Source: Gordonia namibiensis NBRC 108229 (lineage in GTDB: Bacteria > Actinomycetota > Actinomycetes > Mycobacteriales > Mycobacteriaceae). Taken from it: DNA of 51,512 bases. This document shows positions 12,196-23,500 of the stretch, one piece after another. Each line of letters opens with the position of its first letter. Positions within the stretch are counted from its first letter, which is position 1. The notes beneath the pieces are model-generated. The model did not search any database. It saw only the letters and a list, made by a program, of their open reading frames with translations, and was not told the origin of the DNA. The translations under genes and the position numbers were made by a program. The stretch spans positions 1-51,512 of the forward strand of contig NZ_BAHE01000027.1 of assembly GCF_000298235.1 (NCBI RefSeq). The letters run 5' to 3'.

Positions 12196-12375
12196 ATGCC
12201 CCTCATCCAGATCTCGCAGACCCCCGGACTCTCCGACCGCGTCAAGCGCGAGACCATCGCGGCGGTGACCGAGGCGTACGCCAAGGCGACCGGAAAGAAC
12301 CCGGATTCGGTCTGGGTGACGATCACCGAGGTGCCGCGCACCCAGTGGGGCGTCGGCGGCGAGCCTCTCGGATGA
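12196..12375 (+). CDS. 4-oxalocrotonate tautomerase family protein (59 aa)
   Basis: A 59-residue protein starting M-P-L-I-Q-I. After removal of Met, Pro1 would be the catalytic base, the hallmark of the tautomerase superfamily. The central [18 protein letters not shown] matches the beta-strand and C-terminal region of small 4-OT subunits, which assemble as hexamers. It begins 39 bases after hisI, and its stop overlaps the trpE ATG (ATGA), so it is translated with trpE. The physiological substrate is unknown and no aromatic meta-cleavage genes are near. Confidence 0.85.
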   Translation: MPLIQISQTPGLSDRVKRETIAAVTEAYAKATGKNPDSVWVTITEVPRTQWGVGGEPLG

Positions 12376-13964
12376 GCGGCGTGAACGCGACGGCCGGGGC
12401 GCACACGACGTCCCTCGCGGAATTCCTCGACCTCGCCCGTGACCATCGCGTGGTGCCGGTGACCCGCAAGGTGCTCGCCGACTCGGAGACGCCGCTGTCG
12501 GCGTACCGCAAGCTCGCCGGTGATCGCCCCGGGACCTTCCTGCTGGAGTCGGCGGAGAACGGCCGGTCCTGGTCGCGCTGGTCCTTCATCGGGGCCGGGG
12601 CGCCCTCGGCGCTGACCGTCGTCGACGGCCAGGCGCACTGGTGGGGTTCGGTGCCGGTGGGCGCTCCCGAGGGTGGCGACGCCCTCGAGGTGCTGGCCGA
12701 GTCGCTGCGCGTGCTCAAGACCGATCCGCTACCGGGCATGCCGCCGCTGACCGGCGGATTCGTCGGCTTCATGGCCTACGACATGGTCCGCCGCCTCGAA
12801 CGACTTCCCGAGACCACCGTCGACGACCTCGGCCTGCCGGACCTGATGATGGTGCTGGCCACCGATCTCGCTGCCGTCGACCACCACGAGGGCACGATCA
12901 CGCTGATCGCCAATGCGGTCAACTGGGACGGTTCCGACGAGCGCGTCGAGGAGGCCTACGCCGACGCCGTGGCCCGACTGGACCGGATGACCGAGGCGCT
13001 GGCCGCACCCGCGTCGTCGACCGTCTCGACCTTCGACCGGCCCAAGCCGGACTTCACCGCGCAGCGCACGCTCGAGGAGTACAGCGAGATCGTCACGAGT
13101 CTCGTCGGCGAGATCGAGGCGGGTGAGGCCTTCCAGGTCGTGCCGTCGATGCGGTTCGAGATGGACTCCGACGCCGATCCGCTCGACGTCTACCGCGTGC
13201 TCCGCGCCTCCAATCCCAGCCCGTACATGTATCTGCTGCGGATGCCGGGAACCGAGGCCAACAGCGACACCGCGGCCCCCGACGCGATCGCCCGCAAGCC
13301 GTTCACGATCGTCGGCAGCAGCCCGGAGGCCCTGGTCACGGTCTCCGACCGCATCGCCACCACGCACCCCATCGCCGGCACGCGTTGGCGCGGCGCGACC
13401 GAGGAAGAGGACCAGCTGCTCGGCAAGGGCCTGCTCGAGGACGAGAAGGAGAACGCCGAGCACCTCATGCTCGTCGATCTCGGCCGCAACGATCTCGGGC
13501 GGGTGTGCGTCCCCGGCACGGTGAAGGTCAGCGACTACCGCCACATCGAGCGGTACAGCCACGTCATGCACCTGGTGTCGACGGTGTCGGGCACCCTGCG
13601 TGAGGACAAGCATGCGCTCGACGCGGTGACCGCCTGTTTCCCGGCCGGCACGCTCACCGGCGCGCCCAAGGTGCGCGCGATGGAGCTCATCGACGAACAC
13701 GAGAAGACTCGGCGCGGCCTCTACGGCGGCATCGTCGGCTACCTCGACTTCGCCGGCAACGCCGACACCGCGATCGCCATCCGCACCGCGCTCCTCGCGC
13801 GTGGCCAGGCCTACGTGCAGGCCGGTGGCGGAGTGGTCGCCGACAGCGAACCCGAATACGAGTACAACGAGGCGCGCAACAAGGCGACCGCGGTGCTCAA
13901 CGCCGTCGCCGCCGCGTCGACGATGAACAGGGTCGGGGAGACCCCGTCAGGAGACAGCGCGTGA
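12372..13964 (+). CDS. trpE: Anthranilate synthase component I
   Basis: A 530-residue chorismate-utilising enzyme that starts tryptophan synthesis using ammonia from a TrpG partner, which is not in this window. The N-terminal feedback site motif is present ([20 protein letters not shown], around residue 55), as are the chorismate-binding segments [28 protein letters not shown] and [18 protein letters not shown]. Its ATG overlaps the tautomerase stop, and its stop overlaps the following GTG. No Trp-rich leader peptide was found upstream. Confidence 0.95.
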   Translation: MSGVNATAGAHTTSLAEFLDLARDHRVVPVTRKVLADSETPLSAYRKLAGDRPGTFLLESAENGRSWSRWSFIGAGAPSALTVVDGQAHWWGSVPVGAPEGGDALEVLAESLRVLKTDPLPGMPPLTGGFVGFMAYDMVRRLERLPETTVDDLGLPDLMMVLATDLAAVDHHEGTITLIANAVNWDGSDERVEEAYADAVARLDRMTEALAAPASSTVSTFDRPKPDFTAQRTLEEYSEIVTSLVGEIEAGEAFQVVPSMRFEMDSDADPLDVYRVLRASNPSPYMYLLRMPGTEANSDTAAPDAIARKPFTIVGSSPEALVTVSDRIATTHPIAGTRWRGATEEEDQLLGKGLLEDEKENAEHLMLVDLGRNDLGRVCVPGTVKVSDYRHIERYSHVMHLVSTVSGTLREDKHALDAVTACFPAGTLTGAPKVRAMELIDEHEKTRRGLYGGIVGYLDFAGNADTAIAIRTALLARGQAYVQAGGGVVADSEPEYEYNEARNKATAVLNAVAAASTMNRVGETPSGDSA

Positions 13965-14722
13965 CATCCGCGGAGCACGAGGCATCCCAGACCACGCCGA
14001 AGTCCTCACGACGGCCGCAGATGATCGCGGCGATCCTGATGCTGGCCACCGCGGCCGCGTTCTGGGGTGCGAGCCGGTTGACCTGGGCGATCGTCTCGGC
14101 CGAAGACGGCCTGTCACCGCAGCGCGCCTTCGACGTCAAGGGCGCGGACTGGAGTCCGTGGCTCACGCCGCTCGCCCTGGTCTACCTCGCCGGCATCGCC
14201 GCGGTGCTGTCGGTGCGGGGCTGGGGTCTGCGCCTCGTCGCGTTGCTCGTGGCCGCCGGGGGTGTACTCGCCGCTTTCCCGGCGATCTCCCTGATCGCCG
14301 GCGGCACCGATTCCGAGTACGCCGCCGACGCCGGAGACATCCCGGACCGGTACGTCGTGCTCTACACCGACACGCAGTGGCTGCCCGCCGCGCTGGTCCT
14401 CCTCGGCACCGTGTGCGCCGTCGCCGCCGCGGTTGTGCTGCTCCGGGTCGCCAAAGGTGCGACCATGTCATCCAAGTACAAGACCCCCGCAGCCCGGCGC
14501 GAGGAACTCGAGACCGAGATCTTCGCCGACTACGAGCGGCGGAAGAAGGCAGCCGCGGCCGACGCCACGAAAGCCGGGGACACCCCGGTTGCCGGCGGCG
14601 CCGCGACCGGCGGAAAGGACGGGCGGTCCGCCGACGACCCGGACGCCAACGAGCGCATGATGTGGGACGCGCTCGACACGGGCATCGACCCCACCGATCC
14701 GTCCGATCCGGACGACCGCTGA
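13961..14722 (+). CDS. Trp biosynthesis-associated membrane protein (TIGR02234 type)
   Basis: A 253-residue protein corresponding to the conserved actinobacterial gene between trpE and trpC (Rv1610 in M. tuberculosis). Four hydrophobic segments lie roughly at residues 20-42, 67-85, 89-112 and 144-165, with a conserved [13 protein letters not shown] stretch between the first two. A soluble charged tail of about 85 residues follows, ending in Asp/Pro-rich [14 protein letters not shown] overlaps the trpE stop. Function is unknown; constant association with trp genes suggests a role linked to tryptophan or aromatic metabolism at the membrane. Confidence 0.85.
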   Translation: MTSAEHEASQTTPKSSRRPQMIAAILMLATAAAFWGASRLTWAIVSAEDGLSPQRAFDVKGADWSPWLTPLALVYLAGIAAVLSVRGWGLRLVALLVAAGGVLAAFPAISLIAGGTDSEYAADAGDIPDRYVVLYTDTQWLPAALVLLGTVCAVAAAVVLLRVAKGATMSSKYKTPAARREELETEIFADYERRKKAAAADATKAGDTPVAGGAATGGKDGRSADDPDANERMMWDALDTGIDPTDPSDPDDR

Positions 14723-14903
14723 CCCTCCGGGCGAGCAGTGACCCGGTCCGACGTCTCGCTGAGACGCGCACGACAGGCTGAGATATGCGCAACAGTCCAG
14801 GACCGCTCCCGTTTCGGGGAGAATCGGCCAACCCGGCGACAGGTCGCCGCGACTGTCGGTCTACCCTGAGACCACACGACGAGCGGAAGGGAGCGGAGTC
14901 GCT
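14723..14903 (+). promoter_or_regulatory. Gap before trpC with a possible internal promoter
   Basis: This 181-base gap breaks the otherwise tight trp operon. It contains a -10-like TACCCT at 14862-14867, which would give a leader of about 30 bases before trpC, and small hairpins such as GTCTC-GCT-GAGAC. No -35 match and no Trp-rich leader peptide were found. A second promoter for trpCBA is possible. Confidence 0.3.
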
Positions 14904-15722
<819 letters not shown>

Positions 15723-15783
15723 CATACGTCTTCGGGCCGGGTTCGGTCCATGTCGTCGTCGGCCCGATCGACTGTGAGATGTA

Positions 15784-17111
<1,328 letters not shown>

Positions 17112-17115
<4 letters not shown>

Positions 17116-17921
17116 GCGCAGACACGATCTCGTCGAAGACCGGACCGGTCTTCGCAAAGTGCCGCGAGGAGAACCGCAGCGCCCTCATCGGATATCTCCC
17201 CGTGGGTTATCCGACGCTCGACGACTCGCTGACCTCGTTTCGGACGATGGTCGACGCCGGATGCGACATCATCGAGGTGGGCGTGCCCTACTCCGATCCG
17301 GTGATGGACGGCCCGACGATCCAGGAGGCCGCCGACCTCGCCCTCACCAACGGCGTGCGGGTGCGCGACGTGTTCACGGCGGTCGAGGCGATCAGCTCGG
17401 CCGGCGGCACCGCGGTCGTCATGAGCTACTGGAACCCGGTGCTGCAGTACGGCGTCGAGAACTTCGCGCGGGACCTCGCCAACGCGGGCGGTGCCGGCCT
17501 CATCACCCCGAACCTGATCCCCGAGGAGGGGGCCCAGTGGCACGCGGCCTCCGATGAGTACGAGCTCGACCGCATCTACCTCGTCGCACCGTCGTCGACC
17601 ACCGAGCGCATTGCGCTGACCGTCGACGCGTCCCGTGGATTCGTCTATGCCGCATCAACGATGGGTGTCACCGGTGCGCGTGACGCGGTGTCGGACATGG
17701 CTCCCGAACTGTGTGCCCGCGTCCGTGAGTACTCCGACATCCCGATCGGCGTCGGACTCGGTGTCCGCAACCGTGAGCAGGCCGCCCAGATCGCGTCCTA
17801 TTCCGACGGCGTCATCGTCGGGTCGGCTCTGGTGACCGCCGCCAAGGCCGGTCAGGACCGCTTGGCCGCGCTCGTCGGCGAACTCGCGGAGGGTGTGCGT
17901 TCGCGCCACGCTGCTGTCTGA
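17112..17921 (+). CDS. trpA: Tryptophan synthase alpha chain
   Basis: A 269-residue barrel that splits indole-3-glycerol phosphate and channels indole to TrpB. The [12 protein letters not shown] start, the active-site loop [19 protein letters not shown] and the phosphate-binding end ([22 protein letters not shown]) are all present. ATGA overlap with trpB supports equal synthesis of both chains. It is the last trp gene. Confidence 0.96.
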
Positions 17922-17956
17922 GATCGCTCCACCAGTTGCGGGGGCCACCCGGCCGC

Positions 17957-18000
17957 TGGTCGAGTAGTGCCGAGGGCTGCCCGAGGTCCGTATCGAGGCC
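17957..18000. repeat. Degenerate copy of a dispersed GGTCGAGTA...GTATCGAG repeat
   Basis: The stretch opens with TGGTCGAGTAG and closes with GTATCGAGGCC around CCGAGGGCTGCCCGAGG. From memory, this layout resembles a short palindromic repeat scattered between genes of Gordonia, Rhodococcus and relatives. Here it lies between trpA and lgt and may help end the trp transcript. The identification rests on recall and the copy is degenerate. Confidence 0.45.
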
Positions 18001-18048
18001 GGGCGCGCCCCGACAACCAGACCTCACGGGAGTGGGTGCCGTGTCGGT

Positions 18049-18060
18049 TAGGGTTGCACC
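18049..18060 (+). promoter_or_regulatory. lgt promoter -10, probably leaderless
   Basis: TAGGGT at 18049-18054 is followed by exactly six bases and then the lgt GTG at 18061. In actinobacteria TANNNT placed 6-7 bases before the start codon usually means transcription begins at the start codon itself. Confidence 0.5.
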
Positions 18061-19995
18061 GTGAACGCGCCGACCACGACGATGCTCGCCTACATCCCCA
18101 GCCCACCTCAGGGTGTGTGGGAAATCGGACCGTTCCCGCTGCGCGCGTACGCGCTGTGCATCATCGCGGGGATCATCGTCGCCATCTGGTGGGGCAACCG
18201 CCGGTGGGTGGCACGCGGGGGACAGGAAGGCGAGGTCCTCGACGTCGCGATCTGGGCCGTCCCGTTCGGTCTTCTCGGCGGGCGTCTGTACCACCTGATC
18301 ACCGACTGGAAGACCTACTTCGGCGCCGACGCCCCCAAGGAGCCGCTCGACGCGCTGCGGATCTGGGACGGCGGTCTCGGAATCTGGGGTGCGGTCGCGC
18401 TCGGCGCGGTCGGTGCCTGGATCGGCGCCCGACGCCGCGGCATCCGGCTTCCGGCCTTCGGTGATGCGATCGCTCCGCCGATCTTGTTGGCCCAGGCCAT
18501 CGGTCGGCTCGGCAACTACTTCAACCAGGAGCTGTACGGCCGGGAGACCACCCTGCCGTGGGGCCTGGAGATCTACGAGCGGGTCAACAAGGCCGGGTAC
18601 GCCAACGCGGGTCTGATCGACGGCAGATCGAACGGTGTCGTGGTCGCCGTCGTCCAGCCGACGTTCCTCTACGAGCTGCTGTGGAACGTCCTGATCGTGA
18701 TCCTCCTCGTCGTCATCGACCGCAGGTTCCGCATCGGCCACGGCCGGCTGTTCGCGTTGTACATCGCCGGCTACTGCCTCGGCCGGTTCTTCATCGAGAT
18801 GCTGCGCGATGACCGTGCCGCCGTCGCCAACTACATCGCCGGCATCCGCCCGAACCTCTTCACCGCAGCTCTCGTGTTCGTGTGCGCGATCGTCTACTTC
18901 GTGGTCGCACCCAAGGGTCGCGAGCAGGGCCTGGAGATGTACCACCCCGAACGCGCCGCCGAACTCGAGGAACAGGGCGTCGCCGGGTACGTGGATGACT
19001 GGTACGACGAGGATTTCGACGACCTCGACGCTGTCGAAGACGAGCAGCCGTCGTCGGAGGTGGACACCCTGGACGCTCTCGACGCCGAGGCCGACAAGAT
19101 CGAGACCACTCGTGTCCCCGCCGCACCCGCGGTCGCGCCGAAGGTGTCGGACGACGAGCCCACGGCCGAAGCCGCCGAGGAGCCGAGCCCGGAGGATGAG
19201 TCGGCGGAGGCCGGCGAGGCTGCCGAGCCGGTGGTCCCGGTGGTCGACGATGCCGCGGTCAACGATGCCACAGTCGAGGAGACCGACACCGCGGAACCCG
19301 AGGTCGGGGAAGGCGAGGTCGGCGAAGCCGAAGTGGTCCCGGACGCAGCTGATGCCGAGGTGGCGGAGCCCGACGAAGCTGAGCCCGACGAAGCTGAGCC
19401 CGCCGAGGTTGCTGACGCCGAGGTCGGGGAAGCCGAGGCAGAGGACGACGCGCCCGCCGATGCGGAAGCAACGGCCACCGAGGCCGCGGGCGGAGCGTCG
19501 GTTGAAGCAGCGGCGGACGAGGCGGGCAGCGTCGTCGAATCTGAGGACGAAGTGACCAGCGCTGTCGAGACCGGGGACGACGTGACCGATGTCGTCGAAT
19601 CTGAGGACGAGGCAGCCGATGTCGTCGAGTCGGAGGACCCTGCAACCGGCGCCGCCGCGACAGAGGACGCGGCAAGCAGTGTCGGCGAGACCGAGGACGC
19701 GGCAGGCAGTGTCATCGAACCCGAGGACACGGCAAGCAGTGTCATCGAACCCGAGGACACAGCAACCGGCGCCGCGGATTCCGAGGACGCCACACCAGGC
19801 GTGGCTGCTACCGACCCGGAACCGTCTGACGCTGCAACCGGTGACGTAGAAGCCGGTGACGTACACGGCGGCGAAGCAGATTCGCCAGTCGCCGAACCGG
19901 CCGATGCGAAAGCCCCCGATGCCGGCGGGACCGCTGCGACGAGCAGTCTCCGCCGCCGGCTCGGCTCCCGGTTCGGTCGTCGGCGTCGTTCCTGA
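18061..19995 (+). CDS. lgt: Prolipoprotein diacylglyceryl transferase with a long acidic repeat tail
   Basis: A 644-residue protein. Residues 1 to about 285 are a typical multi-pass Lgt, which moves diacylglycerol from phosphatidylglycerol to the lipobox Cys of prelipoproteins: YIPSPPQGVWEIGPFPLRAYA, GGRLYHLITDW, GRLGNYFNQELYGRETTLPWG and QPTFLYELLWN are visible. The remaining 350 or so residues are a low-complexity acidic tail made of Ala/Glu/Asp/Val repeats. From about residue 480 it settles into a ten-residue period (ExEDxAxxVx), and it ends in a basic SSLRRRLGSRFGRRRRS. Mycobacterial Lgt also has a C-terminal extension, but this one is unusually long. GTG start fits the leaderless promoter. 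The lipoprotein at 4018 is one likely substrate. Confidence 0.93.
   Translation: MNAPTTTMLAYIPSPPQGVWEIGPFPLRAYALCIIAGIIVAIWWGNRRWVARGGQEGEVLDVAIWAVPFGLLGGRLYHLITDWKTYFGADAPKEPLDALRIWDGGLGIWGAVALGAVGAWIGARRRGIRLPAFGDAIAPPILLAQAIGRLGNYFNQELYGRETTLPWGLEIYERVNKAGYANAGLIDGRSNGVVVAVVQPTFLYELLWNVLIVILLVVIDRRFRIGHGRLFALYIAGYCLGRFFIEMLRDDRAAVANYIAGIRPNLFTAALVFVCAIVYFVVAPKGREQGLEMYHPERAAELEEQGVAGYVDDWYDEDFDDLDAVEDEQPSSEVDTLDALDAEADKIETTRVPAAPAVAPKVSDDEPTAEAAEEPSPEDESAEAGEAAEPVVPVVDDAAVNDATVEETDTAEPEVGEGEVGEAEVVPDAADAEVAEPDEAEPDEAEPAEVADAEVGEAEAEDDAPADAEATATEAAGGASVEAAADEAGSVVESEDEVTSAVETGDDVTDVVESEDEAADVVESEDPATGAAATEDAASSVGETEDAAGSVIEPEDTASSVIEPEDTATGAADSEDATPGVAATDPEPSDAATGDVEAGDVHGGEADSPVAEPADAKAPDAGGTAATSSLRRRLGSRFGRRRRS
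19369..19405 (+). repeat. 15-base tandem repeat in the lgt tail
   Basis: CCCGACGAAGCTGAG is repeated nearly exactly, giving E-P-D-E-A-E-P-D-E-A-E-P in the protein. The units keep the reading frame. Confidence 0.7.
19681..19780 (+). repeat. 30-base tandem repeats in the lgt tail
   Basis: Units of 30 bases follow one another in frame. The units starting at 19711 and 19741 begin with the same 20 bases and diverge only near their ends. Each encodes a ten-residue block such as V-I-E-P-E-D-T-A-S-S. The array is prone to slippage and could vary in length between strains. Confidence 0.7.
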
Positions 19996-20021
19996 TCTTT
20001 CGAGCGCTGGGAGAAACCGAG

Positions 20022-20130
20022 CCCGAAAACCGCCCCTGAAATCCGCCCCTGATCTGCGCCCTCCAGGGGGCGGCGGGCGACGATACGTCGTTGGTGTGTC
20101 TGTGGAGGGTTGTTTCCGGGCGGTTTTCAG
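20022..20130. repeat. Palindromic repeat element, copy 1
   Basis: The left end carries two overlapping 16-base units, at 20023-20038 and CTGAAATCCGCCCCTG at 20036-20051. The right end is TCCGGGCGGTTTTCAG (20115-20130), the reverse complement of the left unit at 12 of 16 positions. The first 70 or so bases are nearly the same as those of copy 2. Confidence 0.75.
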
Positions 20131-20179
20131 TGGCGCGGTCGTGCTGCAGCTGTCTGACCTCTGGGTGCCGATCCTTGAG

Positions 20180-20290
20180 CCCGAAATCCACCCCTGAAAT
20201 CCGCCCCTGATCTGCGCCCTCCAGAGGGCGACCGTCGACGATATGTCGCCGGCGCAGCTGTACAGGGCGCATTCCAGGGGCGGTTTTCAG
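20180..20290. repeat. Palindromic repeat element, copy 2
   Basis: Left end CTGAAATCCGCCCCTG (20194-20209) and right end CAGGGGCGGTTTTCAG (20275-20290) are reverse complements at 15 of 16 positions, enclosing about 65 bases. The outer left unit (20181-20196) overlaps it by three bases, as in copy 1. The layout resembles a REP or MITE-like element with terminal inverted repeats. A matching end is seen at 51456-51471. Confidence 0.8.
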
Positions 20291-20597
20291 CCGCGCCCAG
20301 GAGACAGCCCGCGCCGAACTACCGCCGACGCCTGGTTACCCGGGCCGCTCCCGGTCGCGGATATCACAGCCGTCGAGCACCCGCACCCGCCATGGTGTTC
20401 GGATACGATCGAATTTCACGACGCGCGATCTCCGACCGCCCGGTACCGACCGCCTCGACCCTCGGGTCGCGACGGTTTCGACTCAGCCCGGTACCGATCT
20501 CGGCACGGTCACTCGCTCGCCGCGCAATACTCCTCGGGCCAGTGCTGTCCCAGTGGACACTCAGCAGCGATCCGTTCCGGATCGAGTGGAGGTAGTG

Positions 20598-23500
20598 ATG
20601 CTCTTTTCTGCGCTCCCGGCCAAGCAGGGCCTGTACGACCCGGAGGCCGAGGTCGACTCGTGTGGCGTCGCGATGGTGACCGACATCCACGGTCGCAGAT
20701 CGCATTCGATCGTCGCAGACGGCCTGCTGGCGCTGGAGAACCTCGAGCACCGCGGGGCTGCCGGTGCCGAGACCAACAGCGGTGACGGCGCAGGCATCCT
20801 GATCCAGCTGCCCGACGAATTGCTGCGTGCCACCGTCGACTTCGAGCTCCCCGAGCCGACCGCCGACGGTTCCCACACCTACGCCGCCGGTACCTGCTTC
20901 CTGCCGATGGACGAGGAACTGCGCAGGCAGGCGATCGCGCGGGTGGAAGCCCTCGCCGCCGACGAGGGCATCACGATCCTCGGCTGGCGCGACGTCCCGG
21001 TCGACCACGAGCACGCCGACATCGGCGGCACCGCCGTCGCCTGTATGCCTTACATGATGCAGCTGTTCGTCACCGTCGACCCCGAGCCCGGCGCCGAGCG
21101 CATCGGCGGCGTCACCCTCGACCGCTTCATCTACCCATTCCGCAAGCAGGCCGAGCGCGTCACCCCGGAGATCGAAGAGGCGGGCACCGGCGTCTACTTC
21201 CCGTCGCTGTCGAGCCGCACCATGGTCTACAAGGGCATGCTCACCACGATGCAGCTGCCGCTGTACTACGCGGATCTGCGCGACGACCGGTGCCAGAGCG
21301 CCATCGCGATCGTCCACTCGCGCTTCTCGACCAACACCTTCCCGTCGTGGCCGCTCGCGCATCCGTTCCGATTCGTCGCCCACAACGGTGAGATCAACAC
21401 GGTGCGCGGCAACCGCAACCGCATGCGCGCCCGCGAGGCACTGCTCGAGACCGACCTCATCCCCGGCGACCTCGCGCGCGCCTTCCCGATCTGCACGCCC
21501 GAGGCGTCGGATTCGGCGTCGCTCGACGAGGTGCTCGAGTTGCTGCATCTCGGCGGTCGGAGCGTGCCGCACGCGGTGATGATGATGGTCCCCGAGGCGT
21601 GGGAGAACGTCCCCGACATGGACCCGAAGCGCCGCGCCTTCCTGCAGTTCAACGCGTCGTTGATGGAAGCGTGGGACGGCCCGGCGTGCGTCACCTTCAC
21701 CGACGGCACCGTCGTCGGCGCGGTCCTCGACCGCAACGGCCTGCGTCCCGGCCGCTGGTGGCAGACCCGCGACGGCCGCATCATCCTCGCTTCCGAGGCG
21801 GGTGTCCTCGACGTCCCGGTCGACGACGTCATCAGCAAGGGCCGGCTCGAACCGGGCCGCATGTTCCTCGTCGACACCGCCCAGGGCCGGATCATCCCCG
21901 ACGAGGAGATCAAGGGCGAGCTGATGAACGCCGAGGCGTACGACGAGTGGCTGCACGCGGGCCTCCTCGACATCGCCACGCTGCCCGAGCGCCCGGTCTT
22001 CCAGCCCAACCACGACACCGTGGTCCGACGCCAGCTCTCGTTCGGGTACACCGAAGAGGATCTGCGGGTGTTGCTGACGCCGATGGCGGCGTCGGGATAC
22101 GAGCCGCTCGGCTCGATGGGTACCGACACCCCGATCGCCGTGCTGTCGCGGCGTTCCCGGTTGCTCTACGACTACTTCGTGGAGTTGTTCGCCCAGGTCA
22201 CCAACCCGCCGCTGGACGCGATCCGCGAGGAGATCGTGACCTCGATGGGGCGTGTGATGGGTCCGGAGCAGAACCTGCTCGACCCCACCGCGGCGTCGTG
22301 CCGCCAGATCATGCTCCACTGGCCGGTCCTCGACAACGCCGACCTCGCCAAGCTGGTCCACATCAACGACGACGGTGATCACCCCGGCCTGTCGGCCAAG
22401 GTGTTGCGCGCGTTGTATGAGGTGAACGAAGGGGGAGAAGGACTTCGGCTCGCCCTCGAGGACCTGCGCCGGCGGGCGAGCCAGGCGATCGCCGAGGGCC
22501 ACACCACCCTCGTCATCTCCGATCGTCTGACCGACAAGGATCACGCACCGATCCCGTCGTTGCTCGCCATCTCCGCCGTCCACCATCACCTGGTGCGCAC
22601 CAAGGAGCGCACCCGGGTCGCGCTGGTCGTCGAATCCGGCGACGCCCGCGAGGTCCACCACATCGCCACGCTCATCGGTTTCGGTGCGGCCGCGGTCAAT
22701 CCGTATCTGGCACTGGAGACGATCGAGGACCTCATCGCGGAGGGTGAGCTGATCGGCGTCACCCCGTCGAAGGCCATCCGCAACTACCTCGAGGCGCTCG
22801 GCAAGGGGGTGCTGAAGGTGATGAGCAAGATGGGGATCTCGACCATCGGCTCGTATACCGCCGCACAGGCTTTCGAGGCCGTCGGCCTCTCGTCGGAGGT
22901 CGTGCGCGAATATTTCACCCGCACGGTGTCGCGCATCGAGGGCGTCGGTCTCGACGAACTCGCCGAAGAAGTACGCATCCGGCATCATCGGGCGTTCCCG
23001 GAGAACCCGACCGAGCAGGTATACCGGCGTCTCGACTCGGGCGGCGAGTACCAGTACCGCCGGGAAGGCGAGCTGCACCTGTTCACCCCGGAGACCGTGT
23101 TCCTGCTGCAGCACGCCACCAAGACCGGGCGGGCCGAGATCTTCCAGAAGTACTCCGACGAGGTCGATCGTCTGTCGCGCAAGGGCGGCACGCTCCGCGG
23201 CCTTTTCGAGTTCGATCTCGATGCGCGCGAACCGGTCCCGATCGAGGAGGTGGAACCGGTCGAGGAGATCATGAAGCGCTTCAACACCGGCGCCATGAGT
23301 TACGGCTCTATCTCCGCCGAGGCGCACGAGACGATCGCGATGGCGATGAACAAGATCGGCGGCCGGTCGAACTCGGGGGAGGGCGGCGAGGACGTCGACC
23401 GCCTCTACGACCCGGAACGACGCAGCGCGGTCAAGCAGGTCGCTTCCGGTCGGTTCGGTGTCACCAGCGACTACCTGATCAACGCCACCGACATCCAGAT

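Larger units (their letters stand above)
19996..20597. other. Long intergenic region between lgt and gltB
   Basis: No credible gene lies in these 600 bases. It contains two copies of a palindromic repeat (20022-20130 and 20180-20290, listed separately), a repeated CGGTACCGA motif near 20441 and 20491, and an imperfect operator-like TGTCC-CAGT-GGACA at 20546-20559. A -10-like AATACT near 20526 could be the gltB promoter, with a leader of about 60 bases. A GATCC/GGATC mini-hairpin lies just before the gltB ribosome site. Confidence 0.6.

Noticed and set aside
14723..14903. Possible trp leader peptide with tandem Trp codons
   Set aside because: The only short frame starting at 14784 contains no Trp codon, and no terminator/antiterminator pair was recognised.
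19369..19780. Repeats in the lgt tail considered as a CRISPR-like array
   Set aside because: The units are in-frame coding repeats without unique spacers.
17812..19866. A 684-residue minus-strand open frame opposite lgt
   Set aside because: It consists of repeat-derived Gly/Leu/Arg sequence mirroring the lgt tail repeats. No start signal or family similarity was seen.
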